From Clostridium manihotivorum (lineage in GTDB: Bacteria > Bacillota > Clostridia > Clostridiales > Clostridiaceae), in NCBI RefSeq assembly GCF_004015185.1, contig NZ_CP025746.1, positions 5,287,776-5,351,775 of the forward strand: DNA of 64,000 bases. The letters run 5' to 3'. Each line of letters begins with the position of its first letter. The stretch's first letter is position 1. The position numbers and the translations under genes were made by a program. The notes beneath the pieces are model-generated. The model made no database searches. It had not been told where the DNA came from and was given only the letters and a program-made list of their open reading frames with translations. Below, piece by piece: positions 1 to 9,096 of this stretch.

Positions 1-1012
1 TCTAACAAAAATGGAGACATAAGAAAAGTGAAAAATGATAAAAAAGACTCTTTATCTATTGCAACAATAGGAAAATTTCAAAATATTAAGCTATCTCAAA
101 GCTTGATCTTGATGTTTTCCTTCTGAAAAATCTTGTAAGAGAATATTATAAACTTACAGATACTTGCTCTACTTTTAAGAAAAAATTATCTGCTGATTTA
201 AGAGTTATTTTTCCTGGATATAATACTATATTTTCAAATTCTAACTCTAAAAGTTCACTTGAGCTTTTAAGTCAATATCCAACGCCACAATCAATTTTAG
301 ATGCACCTAAGGAAGATATAATTACAATTTTCCTTACCAACTCTAAAAAAGGCATTGCATGGGCCGAAAATATATATTCTAAATTGACTAATGCTGCTAA
401 AGAAGCTAAAATCATTGGCTTACCGTTAGACGGTTTAGCCGTCAAAATAGATAGTACTATAACTTTAATAAAGACTATTGAATCAGAAATAAATACTATA
501 TTAGAGCAAATTAATACGTTTATAAATTCTGAAACATTTCCTAATTCAATTAGAGATAATATTAACTTAATTGATTCAATTCCAGGTATAGGACGCTTAA
601 CAGCTATTACCTTAATAGCTGAAATAGGTGATATTGATGGCTTTCTTAAACCAAAACACCTTGTTGCTTTCTTTGGTATTGATAGTTCAGTTAATGAGTC
701 AGGTAACTTTAAGGGCGATAATAAAAAATTTCAAAAAGAGGAACTCGTTTCGGTCGAAGAGCATTATATGCTGTTGCATTAGCATCTATTCGTAACAATC
801 GTAATGGAATTCCTATAAACAAAGTTCTATTAGACTATTATCAAATAAATATGAAAGGTAAAAAGCCTAAAATCGCCTTAATAGCTATAATGCATAAGAT
901 TATAAATTATATTTTTGCTGTTCTCCGAAATCAAACTCCGTTTGAGCAAAGAGATCCTAAAATACATAAACAAATGTTTTTAGAAAATAATTCTTTAAAC
1001 AAGGTCGCTTAA
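1..1012 (+). pseudogene. IS110-family transposase remnant, frameshifted, 5' end outside window
   Basis: The translated pieces match the IS110 (DEDD/serine) transposase layout. A KNDKKD segment near base 30 is the end of the N-terminal nuclease half. The C-terminal Transposase_20-type half contains SIPGIGRLTA, a GIDSSVNESG segment with the expected serine, and a KRGTRFGRRAL segment. The reading frame breaks twice: near 91-105, and in an A-run at about 723-728, after which the original frame continues to a TAA at 1010-1012. It is therefore probably inactive. The start lies upstream of the window. The element ends just past the 3' end of the glycyl radical enzyme gene on the other strand. Confidence 0.85.
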
Positions 1013-1120
1013 CTATATTCCAATTTTTGTAACCGTTCGTGTTTTAAAACGGTTTGTTTGCTATACCCTTTTTTTCGAAAAATATTTTTTTATAAATTTA
1101 CTTGACTATTATTAGCTGGT

Positions 1121-3412
1121 CTATAATACATGCTCTGTTCTATTTATGATGTCGTTTTGGATACCAGTATCAAGCTCAACAAATATTGCGCTATAGCCTG
1201 CTACTCTCACCACTAAACTTTGATATTTTTCAGGGTGATTTTGTGCATCTCTTAAAGTCTCAGCTGAAACCACATTAAACTGAACATGCTGTATTTTCAA
1301 TCTGCTAAAAGCCTGTATATATGCTACTAATTTTCTTAAGCCTTCCTGTCCCTCTAAAACTCCAGGAGAAAACTTAACATTTAGTAAACTTCCATTAGAG
1401 GTTAGATAATTGTCAAGCTTACTTACGCTCTTAAGACTTGCTGTTGGTCCATTTCTATCTCTTCCTACCATAGGAGATAATCCCCCATCTGCCAGCTGCT
1501 CTTTTGCTTTCCTTCCATCCGGTGTTGCTCCCACTGCCTCTCCTAAAGGAATATGAGCTGAAACTGTATATGAACCTGGTTGGAACCTTCCGCCTCTTAT
1601 ATTGTTATATTTTTCAACCTCTTGGCAGTAATAGGAAAGTACTTCTGAACCTAAGTAGTCTACCTCGTCTATATCATTGCCGTATTTATAATATTTGTTT
1701 ATAATCCTTTGTCTTAGAGGCTCGTTTCCTTCCCAGTTACTATCCAATATATCTATAAGTTCTTCTAAAGTCATTTCCTTATCATCAAAAATCAGTTTCT
1801 TAATTGTATATAAGGAATCACTTAGATTTGGTCCTCCAATTCCTTGAACACCTGAGAAGTTGTATACCGATCCACCTTCGGTTATATCTTTACCGCTTTC
1901 TAAGCAGCCACATATGAAATTTGATAAAAATGGAGTTGGTGCACATTCTCTATGTGCTCTATCCACTATATTTGAGCCATCAATCATATCCTTCACATAT
2001 TTTGATATATTATGTTTAACTGCAGAAATTAAATCCTCAAAGCTATCAAAGCCTTTTCTATTCTCTTTTAAAGTGACCTCCATTGTCTTCAATAAGTTAA
2101 ATAACGCTATATCATGAAGTCCATAAGTCTTCTTAGGAATAGACAGCTCAACACAACCTACCACTGCATAGTCCCTTGCATCTTTTAAGCTTACTGCTCT
2201 GTTAACATAAGCCAATATATTTACCTCATCATTAAACACCTGGGGCATTCCTATCCCTATTCTTATTGCTTCCGCAGCCTTCATAAGAAAATCTCTTGGA
2301 GATTTTTCTCCTACACGAATACTTAGATTAGGTAGTGGAAGTCTTATATCCTCCATAATCTCTAACATAAGATAGGATAGCTCATTTGTTGCATCATTAC
2401 CGCTTTCATCTAGTCCACCAAGAACTATGGTATATCCTATAGGAAAACCAGCAAAATACCTAGCACTTTCTGTACTCCTTAAAGCAACTATGGTGTTAAA
2501 CTTTATATAAAGCGCTCTAAGTACTTCTTTTAATAATTCTTTATCTTCTCCTGCTTCAATGGACTTTTTATAGTACTTATACATATATTGATCAAATCTA
2601 CCTGGGGAAATAGAGCTAGCATTGGATTCGTGCTGAAATACAACACTTATATACCAAAATAATTGCACCGCTTCATAAAAATTATCAGGCTTTTCAAAAG
2701 ATATTTTCCTTGCTATTCTTGCTATCTCTTTAAGCTCAAGCTTTCTTTCTAGGTTAATTTCTTCTCTTGCCATGATTTCAGCCATGGCTTCATGACGAAG
2801 TATATAGTCCATAGTTGAAGTTAAAACAATAAATGATGCCTTATAAAAATCATTTTTTGGGCAACTCTTAACCTTATCTTCAATCTGTCTGATCATATAT
2901 CCTAAACCTTTTTCTAATACAACTTCATAATTTGGGATTATATGTCCTTGACCTTTATCAGTCTGATTTAACGCCACTATTTTTGTTTCTGTTGCTTTCT
3001 TTATATTTTGAGGAATATGCTCTTCACAGTAATCCTTTAAGGATTTTCCTTGCCAATAAGGAAACAATTCTGTTTTGAAGTACTCCTTGTCTTCTTTGCT
3101 TATTTCAAATTTATCCTGAGCTCTAGTTGGGAACTCTTCTAATTCATCCAGTATCCAGTAAGGCGACATTTCAGGGGATATTACTCCTGCCCTTGGCTTA
3201 ACAGTCCTATCTCCAACAATAAGCTCACCTTTTTTTATCTCTATCTCTACATTATCTAAAATATGAGCTAAAGCCTTTGCTCTTCTTATTATTACAGGCT
3301 CACCCTCTGTTTCTTTATAACTCTCAGTATAAAGTTTTGCTCTTTCAAGGGAAACTTGTCGCTTTTCTCTAAAAAGCTCATCCTTTAAAAATTGAATTCT
3401 CTCACTAAGCAT
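1121..3412 (-). CDS. Glycyl radical enzyme of the pyruvate formate-lyase/dehydratase superfamily
   Basis: The 763-residue product has both superfamily hallmarks: a thiyl-radical cysteine in GCVELSIP (Cys420, with Glu422 two residues on, as in dehydratase and decarboxylase members) and a C-terminal RVAGYS glycyl-radical loop (Gly739). The length fits the PFL2/glycerol-dehydratase-like branch. True pyruvate formate-lyase has a CC pair at the active site, which is absent, so formate C-acetyltransferase activity is unlikely. The substrate cannot be read from sequence: diol, hydroxyproline or another dehydratase/lyase reaction is possible. Such oxygen-sensitive enzymes need a radical SAM activase. 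None lies next to it in this window; the downstream side is occupied by an IS110 remnant. The start is supported by GGGGAGG seven bases upstream. Confidence 0.9.
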   Translation of the reverse strand: MLSERIQFLKDELFREKRQVSLERAKLYTESYKETEGEPVIIRRAKALAHILDNVEIEIKKGELIVGDRTVKPRAGVISPEMSPYWILDELEEFPTRAQDKFEISKEDKEYFKTELFPYWQGKSLKDYCEEHIPQNIKKATETKIVALNQTDKGQGHIIPNYEVVLEKGLGYMIRQIEDKVKSCPKNDFYKASFIVLTSTMDYILRHEAMAEIMAREEINLERKLELKEIARIARKISFEKPDNFYEAVQLFWYISVVFQHESNASSISPGRFDQYMYKYYKKSIEAGEDKELLKEVLRALYIKFNTIVALRSTESARYFAGFPIGYTIVLGGLDESGNDATNELSYLMLEIMEDIRLPLPNLSIRVGEKSPRDFLMKAAEAIRIGIGMPQVFNDEVNILAYVNRAVSLKDARDYAVVGCVELSIPKKTYGLHDIALFNLLKTMEVTLKENRKGFDSFEDLISAVKHNISKYVKDMIDGSNIVDRAHRECAPTPFLSNFICGCLESGKDITEGGSVYNFSGVQGIGGPNLSDSLYTIKKLIFDDKEMTLEELIDILDSNWEGNEPLRQRIINKYYKYGNDIDEVDYLGSEVLSYYCQEVEKYNNIRGGRFQPGSYTVSAHIPLGEAVGATPDGRKAKEQLADGGLSPMVGRDRNGPTASLKSVSKLDNYLTSNGSLLNVKFSPGVLEGQEGLRKLVAYIQAFSRLKIQHVQFNVVSAETLRDAQNHPEKYQSLVVRVAGYSAIFVELDTGIQNDIINRTEHVL

Positions 3413-3750
3413 TTAATCCTCCCCTAAAACATTCCCTTTATTATTACTTATTATTGTTAGTTATTGTTTAGTATTATTATAAGCTATAAAAATATGATTT
3501 TCAATAATATTTAATATGAATTAATACATAAAATCGATAACTAATTACTTTTTATGTTCAGAAAAACTTTAAGGAATGTAAGTCTTCCAGTTTACCACAT
3601 ATAAGCTTGTTATTCTCACTGTTTACATTTAAGTAGCCTATTAACAGCAATACTACTTAATTGCTTATATATACAGCTCTTATAGCACTATACTTTAACT
3701 AAGGAATACTATATAATTTACATAAAAAACGTAATTTACGGAGGATATTT
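3413..3750. other. Divergent intergenic region
   Basis: This 338 bp gap separates the glycyl radical enzyme gene (leftward) from a chemoreceptor gene (rightward), so it should hold two promoters. Bases 3438-3482 are a low-complexity run built on TTATTATTA/TTATTG units. No convincing -35/-10 pair, small gene or structured RNA was recognised. Confidence 0.5.
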
Positions 3751-5082
3751 ATGAGTACTAAAGAAAAGGTTTTAAATTCCACATTATACTCAATTAAATT
3801 TAAACTAATTCTTGCTGTGGTAATAGTACAAATTCTAAGTTCGAGGATAGGACAGGCAATTAATATAGGTATTGCTAACAGTAGACAAGCTTTAGAAGGA
3901 TTCGGGGTAGATACAAGAGTTTTTGATGGAACTATAGGTGTATTAGTCTCTTCTTTATTGAGCATTGTTGTTACTGTTTTTATAATAGTCTTCATCTACG
4001 ACAGGTTGGTTCTAAAAAGATTAAAGAAAGTACTAGCCTTTACAGAAAAACTAGGCAATGGTGATTTATCTGAAGAGCTGAAGTTTACTGGCAAGGATGA
4101 AATAACTAGACTTGGCAATTCCTTAAATAAAGCTAATTCCAATATAAAATCCTTGATATCTGATATAACTAAGATTTCAAATACTATAAATACCTCAAGT
4201 TATGAATTGTTAGCATCTACTGAAAGTTCTGCTCATAGCATAGACAGTATTAATTCAACCTCCGCAGTACTTTCTGATGAAGCTTTAGGATTGATGAATG
4301 CTACTGAAAAAGCAAATTTATCTCTTCAAGAAATACTTAAGACTACTAACTTCCTTTTAGATAAGGTCAAGGAAGCCTTCAATGCCTCTAAGGAAATGGA
4401 CAGTAGAGCTTCAGAGATGAAGCAAAAAGTTTCTTATTCTCTCGAACATGCAAGTATAACTTATAAAGAAAAACAAGAAAAGATTCTAAAGGCTATAGAA
4501 GCAGGTAAAATTGTTGAGGAAATAAAAGTGATGTCTGATACCATAAAAGAAATATCTGATCAAACTAACTTACTTGCATTAAATGCTTCAATTGAAGCTT
4601 CAAGAGCTGGAGAACAGGGTAGAGGCTTCGGAGTTGTTGCTGAGGAAATAAAAAAGCTAGCTGAGCAATCTACTGATGCTATTTCTAACATCGAGGAGTT
4701 AGTTTCTCAGGTAAGAGAAGTATTTAGCAATCTTTCTATTAGCTCACAAGATGTATTACACTATCTAAACACTAATGTTAAAGATGATTATGTGTTACTA
4801 CTTCAGACCGGTGATCAATATGAAAATGATGCTAAGCTTATAAATCAAATATCTTCAGAGTTGACCTCATCTGCAAAAATGATGAATTCTTCTATTGATA
4901 AAATAAGTAAGGTTATTGATGTGGTTGTTGATATGTCAGAAAAGACTTCTCAATCCACAAAGGAAATTAATCAAAGTCTTTCTAAGATCAACACTATCAT
5001 GGAGGAAGCTAATAGCTCCATAGAGCACCAAGTAGACCTGTCAAACAGTTTAGAGAAATCAACCAATAGATTCACTTTATAA
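3751..5082 (+). CDS. Methyl-accepting chemotaxis protein with a minimal extracellular loop
   Basis: The 443-residue receptor has a membrane segment near residues 17-40, a loop of only about 20-25 residues, and a second segment near 62-84. A HAMP-like region follows (about 85-140, [17 protein letters not shown]) and then a long coiled-coil signalling domain whose hairpin tip reads [20 protein letters not shown]. It should form trimers with CheA/CheW at the pole. The loop is too small for a dCache or 4-helix ligand domain, so it probably senses membrane state, an intracellular cue or a partner protein. The start follows a GGAGG. It is monocistronic, with a terminator 10 bases after the stop. 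Confidence 0.93.
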   Translation: MSTKEKVLNSTLYSIKFKLILAVVIVQILSSRIGQAINIGIANSRQALEGFGVDTRVFDGTIGVLVSSLLSIVVTVFIIVFIYDRLVLKRLKKVLAFTEKLGNGDLSEELKFTGKDEITRLGNSLNKANSNIKSLISDITKISNTINTSSYELLASTESSAHSIDSINSTSAVLSDEALGLMNATEKANLSLQEILKTTNFLLDKVKEAFNASKEMDSRASEMKQKVSYSLEHASITYKEKQEKILKAIEAGKIVEEIKVMSDTIKEISDQTNLLALNASIEASRAGEQGRGFGVVAEEIKKLAEQSTDAISNIEELVSQVREVFSNLSISSQDVLHYLNTNVKDDYVLLLQTGDQYENDAKLINQISSELTSSAKMMNSSIDKISKVIDVVVDMSEKTSQSTKEINQSLSKINTIMEEANSSIEHQVDLSNSLEKSTNRFTL

Positions 5083-5091
5083 TACGACAAT

Positions 5092-5126
5092 AAAACTTCG
5101 ATTTACTATGTAAGTTGAAGTTTTTT
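5092..5126 (+). terminator. Rho-independent terminator of the chemoreceptor gene
   Basis: Arms AAAACTTC (5092-5099) and GAAGTTTT (5117-5124) pair, with further pairing of TTAC and GTAA inside, followed by a T-run. Confidence 0.8.
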
Positions 5127-5166
5127 ATTCTTTAAGAAATCATGTTTTAGATAAAGCTATATTAAA

Positions 5167-5209
5167 TATGTGTAGACAGCCTAAATGTAGAGATCGAAGA
5201 AAGAGTAGA
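5167..5209 (+). repeat. Repeat G, copy 1 (TGTGTAGACAGCC element)
   Basis: About 40 bp starting TATGTGTAGACAGCCTAAAT recur in inverted orientation at 12291-12330 with roughly five differences. The match continues through ATCG-AGAAAGA. It may be the end of an insertion sequence whose body is gone; I did not identify the parent element. Confidence 0.6.
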
Positions 5210-5255
5210 AATTATGTTACAATATAATCAATGAAAACAATGGAGGTGCATTCTT

Positions 5256-5681
5256 TTGGAAGATAGACAATCTTGGGATAATTATTTTATGGATATTGCA
5301 GAAAAAGTAGCCACACGTTCTACTTGTGATAGAGCTAATGTTGGATGTGTTATAGTAAATAAGGATAAGCGTATTTGTTCTACAGGATATAATGCCTCTT
5401 TATCAGGTCACCCTCATTGCAATGATGTTGGTCATACTATGAGAGATGGACACTGTATAGCTACAGTACATGCTGAAGTAAACGCCATAACTTATTGTGC
5501 TAAAGAAGGTATTGCGCTAAAGGATTGTGTAGCTTACGTAACACATTTTCCATGCTTAAACTGCTCATTTGCCCTAGCGGCTTCTGGAATCAAAAAAATT
5601 TACTACAGAAATGCTTATCGAATGGATGAATATTCATTAGAGATATTTAAAAGAAGTGGCATTGAGCTTGAGCAAGTATAA
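5256..5681 (+). CDS. Deoxycytidylate deaminase-like (ComEB family) zinc deaminase
   Basis: The 141-residue protein carries the cytidine/deoxycytidylate deaminase signature: HAE (catalytic Glu and zinc His) near residue 73 and PCLNC (two zinc Cys) near residues 101-105. The N-terminal RANVGCVIV strand and an extra Cys/His-rich insert (HPHCNDVGH) resemble dCMP deaminases and ComEB. The expected reaction is dCMP to dUMP for dTTP synthesis. The start is TTG at 5256, set by GGAGGT at 5242-5247; no ATG lies at a suitable distance. It appears monocistronic. Confidence 0.88.
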   Translation: MEDRQSWDNYFMDIAEKVATRSTCDRANVGCVIVNKDKRICSTGYNASLSGHPHCNDVGHTMRDGHCIATVHAEVNAITYCAKEGIALKDCVAYVTHFPCLNCSFALAASGIKKIYYRNAYRMDEYSLEIFKRSGIELEQV

Positions 5682-5751
5682 AGATTTCACTTGAGTATCT
5701 TTCTTTACTCTATTAAGGATTTAAATACTCAAATATTGTCAATATTATTAC

Positions 5752-5856
5752 TATAGGGTTCCAACTTCAACTATTAAGTTATACATGTGGCAAAAATCCT
5801 CAGAAACCACGATTTTCGAACATGCATAACTTAAGTTTTCGTAATGGAACCCTATA
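5752..5856. repeat. Family A palindromic element, full-length copy A1
   Basis: The 105 bp unit begins TATAGGGTTCCAACTTCAAC and ends GGAACCCTATA, so its ends are perfect 11 bp inverted repeats. A second, imperfect hairpin (around CATGTGG/CGAACATG) occupies the middle. Related copies are at 30872, 38217, 54848 and 62843. It separates the deaminase gene from the HNH-like gene. Confidence 0.75.
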
Positions 5857-5995
5857 CATGGCTATTAAAATAATAAATTAATATAGATCTTATAAAACTT
5901 AATCCTAACCCTTGAACTCACTAGGTTTATGTGCCAAAAACTTTACATTTTCTTTTACGGTAAAAAAGTGCTATACTGGTTGTCGTACTAAAAAT

Positions 5996-6661
5996 ATGAA
6001 AGAGGTGTTTCTTATAAATACTAATTACAAAAATTTTCAAAATGAATATGACGTAAATGGAGATATGGCTACAATTTCCCTATTAAAAAAGAACGGGGAA
6101 AAAGTTTCAGCTATTATAGATACTTCAGATATAGATAAAGTTAAGCAGTGCGGTGCTTGGTTTGCTGAATGGAATAAAGATCTTAACAGCTATGTAGTTG
6201 AAAATATAAGCTCTACAAAAAGAAATAAACAAGGAAAACCATTAAAGCAAAGCTTACAAAGTATTGTCTTAGATGTTAATCCTAAGGCTCCTATAAAACA
6301 TAAAAATGGAGATACATTAGATAATAGAAAAGCAAATCTTGAAATAGTTGAAAGAAATCTAAAAAATGATTACGAAATAGTTGATGAAAGCACAGTTGCT
6401 ATACTACTAAAGGACAAATATGGTAAAGTAGTTTCAAAGGCTCTTATTTCTAAAGAGGATTTGAGCAACGTAGTAACTGACACTTATAGCTGGGTTTTAC
6501 ATAAGACTAACGATGATCTTTCAGTTATAGCAAACACTCCAAGCGGAAGAATTCACTTAGACAAACTAATCATGAATCCTTCTGAAGAGGAGAAGGTACA
6601 TCATATCAACTTAAACCCATTGGACAATAGAAGAAATAATTTAGAGAATGTAAAGTTATAG
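5996..6661 (+). CDS. HNH-like protein with two HNH_3-type motifs
   Basis: The product contains two similar segments: KHKNGDTLDNRKANLEIV near the middle and HHINLNPLDNRRNNLENV at the extreme C-terminus. Both follow the pattern of HNH_3/AP2-linked nucleases found in phages and mobile elements. The first has K-H where a catalytic HH pair is usual, so only the second looks fully HNH-like. Each is preceded by a similar beta-rich region, suggesting an internal duplication. The start is uncertain. AGAGGTG at 6001-6007 lies inside an ORF starting at ATG 5996 and is ideally spaced from an in-frame ATA at 6014; the next in-frame ATG is 6065. Function (nuclease or DNA-binding regulator) is inferred from motif only. 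Confidence 0.7.
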   Translation: MKEVFLINTNYKNFQNEYDVNGDMATISLLKKNGEKVSAIIDTSDIDKVKQCGAWFAEWNKDLNSYVVENISSTKRNKQGKPLKQSLQSIVLDVNPKAPIKHKNGDTLDNRKANLEIVERNLKNDYEIVDESTVAILLKDKYGKVVSKALISKEDLSNVVTDTYSWVLHKTNDDLSVIANTPSGRIHLDKLIMNPSEEEKVHHINLNPLDNRRNNLENVKL

Positions 6662-6671
6662 TATAAGAAAT

Positions 6672-6714
6672 GAAAAGACTCACTAAAGCACCTTTCTTTA
6701 GCGAGTCTTTTCTT
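6672..6714 (+). terminator. Bidirectional-looking terminator
   Basis: GAAAAGACTC (6672-6681) pairs with GAGTCTTTTC (6703-6712), with CTAAAG/CTTTAG pairing inside. It lies 10 bases past the HNH-like gene and also downstream of the anti-sigma gene on the opposite strand. Confidence 0.8.
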
Positions 6715-6838
6715 CATAAAAATTCACTATATCTTGCTACTACCTCTTAATCTTTAATCAAACTTTCCATTAATAAACCTTATATTCTTATAGATTATAT
6801 AATTAGCACAAATAAAAACTTAAACTCTAGATTTTCAT

Positions 6839-7765
6839 TTAATTGCTTGTACTTATTTTCATATTTACAAGAGTCGTTAAGCCATCTGGAGTTGTTATAA
6901 CTAAATTTAAATCACTTGTTTTTGTTATTGGTGGGTAATATAGTTGAAAACTTCCATCTTGAAGCTTTTTACCTGAAAGCTGAGATACAGTCTCCCCATT
7001 GTTGTTTGATAGCTTTGAGTTAATATTAAAATCACTACCTTGAATTTTTCCTTCTATGACAGTATATGTGCTTGAAAAAGTAGCTTTAGAAACTTCTAAT
7101 GTTATTTTGCCATCAGAATAGTTACTGCTAGAATTATAACTTTTAGGCAATGTAGGTATGACATTAAACTCAATATTCCAAGGTCCATCAATATGATTTA
7201 TCTTAGATATATTCAATTTAAGCTTTGTTTCTTTTGATGGAGAACCATTAAACTCCATGGTAGTTTCATAGTGATTTTGATTTTTTATAAGCTCTCCTTG
7301 TCCATAATGACTCACTTCATACTTTTTTCCGGTGGAGTCAACCAAATACACTCCTTCTAGTTTAAGGTTTTTAAAGTCTATTCTATCACCGTCTATTTTT
7401 ATACTTAAAACAGTTCTTATCCCGTCTGCAACAACACCTTTCAAAGATACTGTTACCTTTCCAGCTTCTACGGATTTATCAACAAGCTGTGACTTATTAT
7501 TTACTTGTGCCTTTAATACACCTTCATCAGCAAATACAGACTTAAATATAGGTAAAAATGTTTTTGAAAAAACCGTTGAAGTACTAGCTATAATAACAAT
7601 TAGAAGTATTGAAGCAAAGGTAAGATTTCTTTTTCTATAAGTATTTTTTCTTTTCTTGCTCATTTCAATGGTTTTATCAATGGAATTTAAATAGGAAGGA
7701 ACTACTACATCTTTCTCTAGATCTTTTATAGTATTTATAATGTACTCATCAGTTATTTTACTCAT
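6839..7765 (-). CDS. DUF4179-type membrane anti-sigma factor
   Basis: The 308-residue protein has a short cytoplasmic N-terminus (1-45), one membrane segment (about 46-68, LTFASILLIVIIASTSTVF) and an extracytoplasmic beta-rich domain. This is the layout of DUF4179 proteins that hold ECF sigma factors at the membrane. The gene overlaps the sigma factor gene by 8 bp, which points to translational coupling and a cognate pair. GGGAGG precedes the ATG. The inducing signal is unknown. A second, longer pair of the same kind is at 41579-43623. Confidence 0.82.
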   Translation of the reverse strand: MSKITDEYIINTIKDLEKDVVVPSYLNSIDKTIEMSKKRKNTYRKRNLTFASILLIVIIASTSTVFSKTFLPIFKSVFADEGVLKAQVNNKSQLVDKSVEAGKVTVSLKGVVADGIRTVLSIKIDGDRIDFKNLKLEGVYLVDSTGKKYEVSHYGQGELIKNQNHYETTMEFNGSPSKETKLKLNISKINHIDGPWNIEFNVIPTLPKSYNSSSNYSDGKITLEVSKATFSSTYTVIEGKIQGSDFNINSKLSNNNGETVSQLSGKKLQDGSFQLYYPPITKTSDLNLVITTPDGLTTLVNMKISTSN

Positions 7766-8279
7766 TATATATACCTCCCTTCAGCATATCCTTAAGTTTA
7801 TTTATTCCTCTATGTAATTGGGATTTAATAGTACCTTCTGGAATACTCAAAATATCAGATATCTGTTCTATTGTTAAATCATTAAAATAGCGTAACATTA
7901 TAACCACTCTGTATTTGTAAGGTAACCTTAATATAGCAGCTTTTATTGTTATTGAATCAAGCAAATAATTTTCAAAATTAAAGTTTTCTCCTATAATTGT
8001 TTCAGTAAACACATCTTTAAACCTTAGAAATTTTAATCTTTTACATCTATTTACTAATATTTTTAGTATCCACGGCTCAAAACTCTCTTTATCCCTCAAT
8101 TTATTAAAGCCTTTAATTGCTGCAATAAGAGTATCTTGTACTGCATCTTCAGCATCATGAGAGTTTTTTAGCATAAATAAAGCTGTTATATATAGCTTCT
8201 TATTGCACTTCAAGTACATAGGCATAAATTCTTTATAATAATCAATTGATTCGTAATCTATGCTATTATTCAAAATCAA
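7758..8279 (-). CDS. ECF-type RNA polymerase sigma factor
   Basis: The 173-residue protein has sigma region 2 (NSHDAEDAVQDTLIAAIKGF, about 40-60) and region 4 with a helix-turn-helix (LTIEQISDILSIPEGTIKSQLHRG, about 135-160). There is no region 1 or 3, as in ECF sigma factors. The start is TTG at 8279, preceded by AGAGAGGTGA. The downstream overlapping gene encodes its probable anti-sigma factor. Autoregulation is typical of such pairs, but I could not fix the promoter. Targets are unknown. Confidence 0.9.
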   Translation of the reverse strand: MILNNSIDYESIDYYKEFMPMYLKCNKKLYITALFMLKNSHDAEDAVQDTLIAAIKGFNKLRDKESFEPWILKILVNRCKRLKFLRFKDVFTETIIGENFNFENYLLDSITIKAAILRLPYKYRVVIMLRYFNDLTIEQISDILSIPEGTIKSQLHRGINKLKDMLKGGIYNE

Positions 8280-8376
8280 AAAATCACCTCTCTTAATAAT
8301 ACATATATAGATATAGATAAAATATATAGTAGTTTCGTTGCATTAATATAGAAAATTTTACACTTTTCTTTACAGT

Positions 8377-8422
8377 AAAAAAAAGATGCTTCAACAGATG
8401 TTTTATTTATCATCTTGAAGCA
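8377..8422 (-). terminator. Terminator of the 8501-8839 gene
   Basis: Read leftward, GCTTCAAGATG and CATCTnnTGAAGC pair around an AT-rich loop and are followed by a run of eight T and the ACTGTAAAG tail seen at several terminators in this window. Confidence 0.78.
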
Positions 8423-8500
8423 ATCAAGTGTTTACTGAAATCAATATTCATGGGGATTAATTAATATACATAAGATACTATCAAATGTTAGCTGATACTT

Positions 8501-8839
8501 CTAGCCTTCTAATTCCTTTAATATATTATCAGCAACTTCTTGGGTTACTGATAGCTCCTGGAGCAAAATATTATTAGGATTAGTAGTCAACGGGTACTCC
8601 TTAAGCCAGTAGTTTCCTCCAATACATTTACCTATAACTATTGGTTCATCTGGACTTTCATCATAAACTTCTTCTAAATCATTATACTTAGTCAGTACAA
8701 CTATCCTTCTGCATGGCTCATCAAAAGAATCATATATATTGAAAAAACTATTATATGTATCGAAACTCTTAACCGAGGTAACTATTCTTATTTTTAGACC
8801 TGTCTTCTTAGCTAGTTCTTCTATTTTTATATTATTCAT
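8501..8839 (-). CDS. Hypothetical protein, 112 residues
   Basis: I do not recognise the family. The protein is acidic and soluble, with no signal peptide or membrane segment. An N-terminal helix (IEELAKKTGLKIRIVTS) is followed by a beta-rich stretch and a C-terminal helix (VTQEVADNILKELEG). A good ribosome binding site (AGAAAGGGA) and its own terminator support a real gene. It stands alone between the ECF operon and the metallo-beta-lactamase-fold gene. Confidence 0.7.
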   Translation of the reverse strand: MNNIKIEELAKKTGLKIRIVTSVKSFDTYNSFFNIYDSFDEPCRRIVVLTKYNDLEEVYDESPDEPIVIGKCIGGNYWLKEYPLTTNPNNILLQELSVTQEVADNILKELEG

Positions 8840-9096
8840 TGAATCAAATCCCTTTCTAATATGTATTGTTTAATTACAATAACTCATATAAATATATGTT
8901 AGTTTTAAAACCTTCTTCTATTTTAGCACATACACTAAGATTCATTAATTATAATTTGTTTTTTAGATAATTTTAGTATAGTATTGAAATGAAAAGTTTA
9001 TATATGAAAGCTTTATTTACAAATTATATATTTTATTAGACTGCTGTAAGATAAGATTTATATTCAAAGCAGTACATAACTTGAGGAGGTTTGAAA

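Noticed and set aside
1027-1054. AACCGTT/AACGGTT inverted repeat after the IS110 remnant as a terminator
   Set aside because: Only seven pairs and no T-run on either strand; it may be part of the IS end.
1504-2117. ORFs on the + strand inside the glycyl radical enzyme gene
   Set aside because: They are antisense to a gene with clear catalytic motifs and have no start signals.
5752-5856. Clustered repeats as a CRISPR array
   Set aside because: Copies are isolated, palindromic and kilobases apart, with no regular spacers or cas genes.
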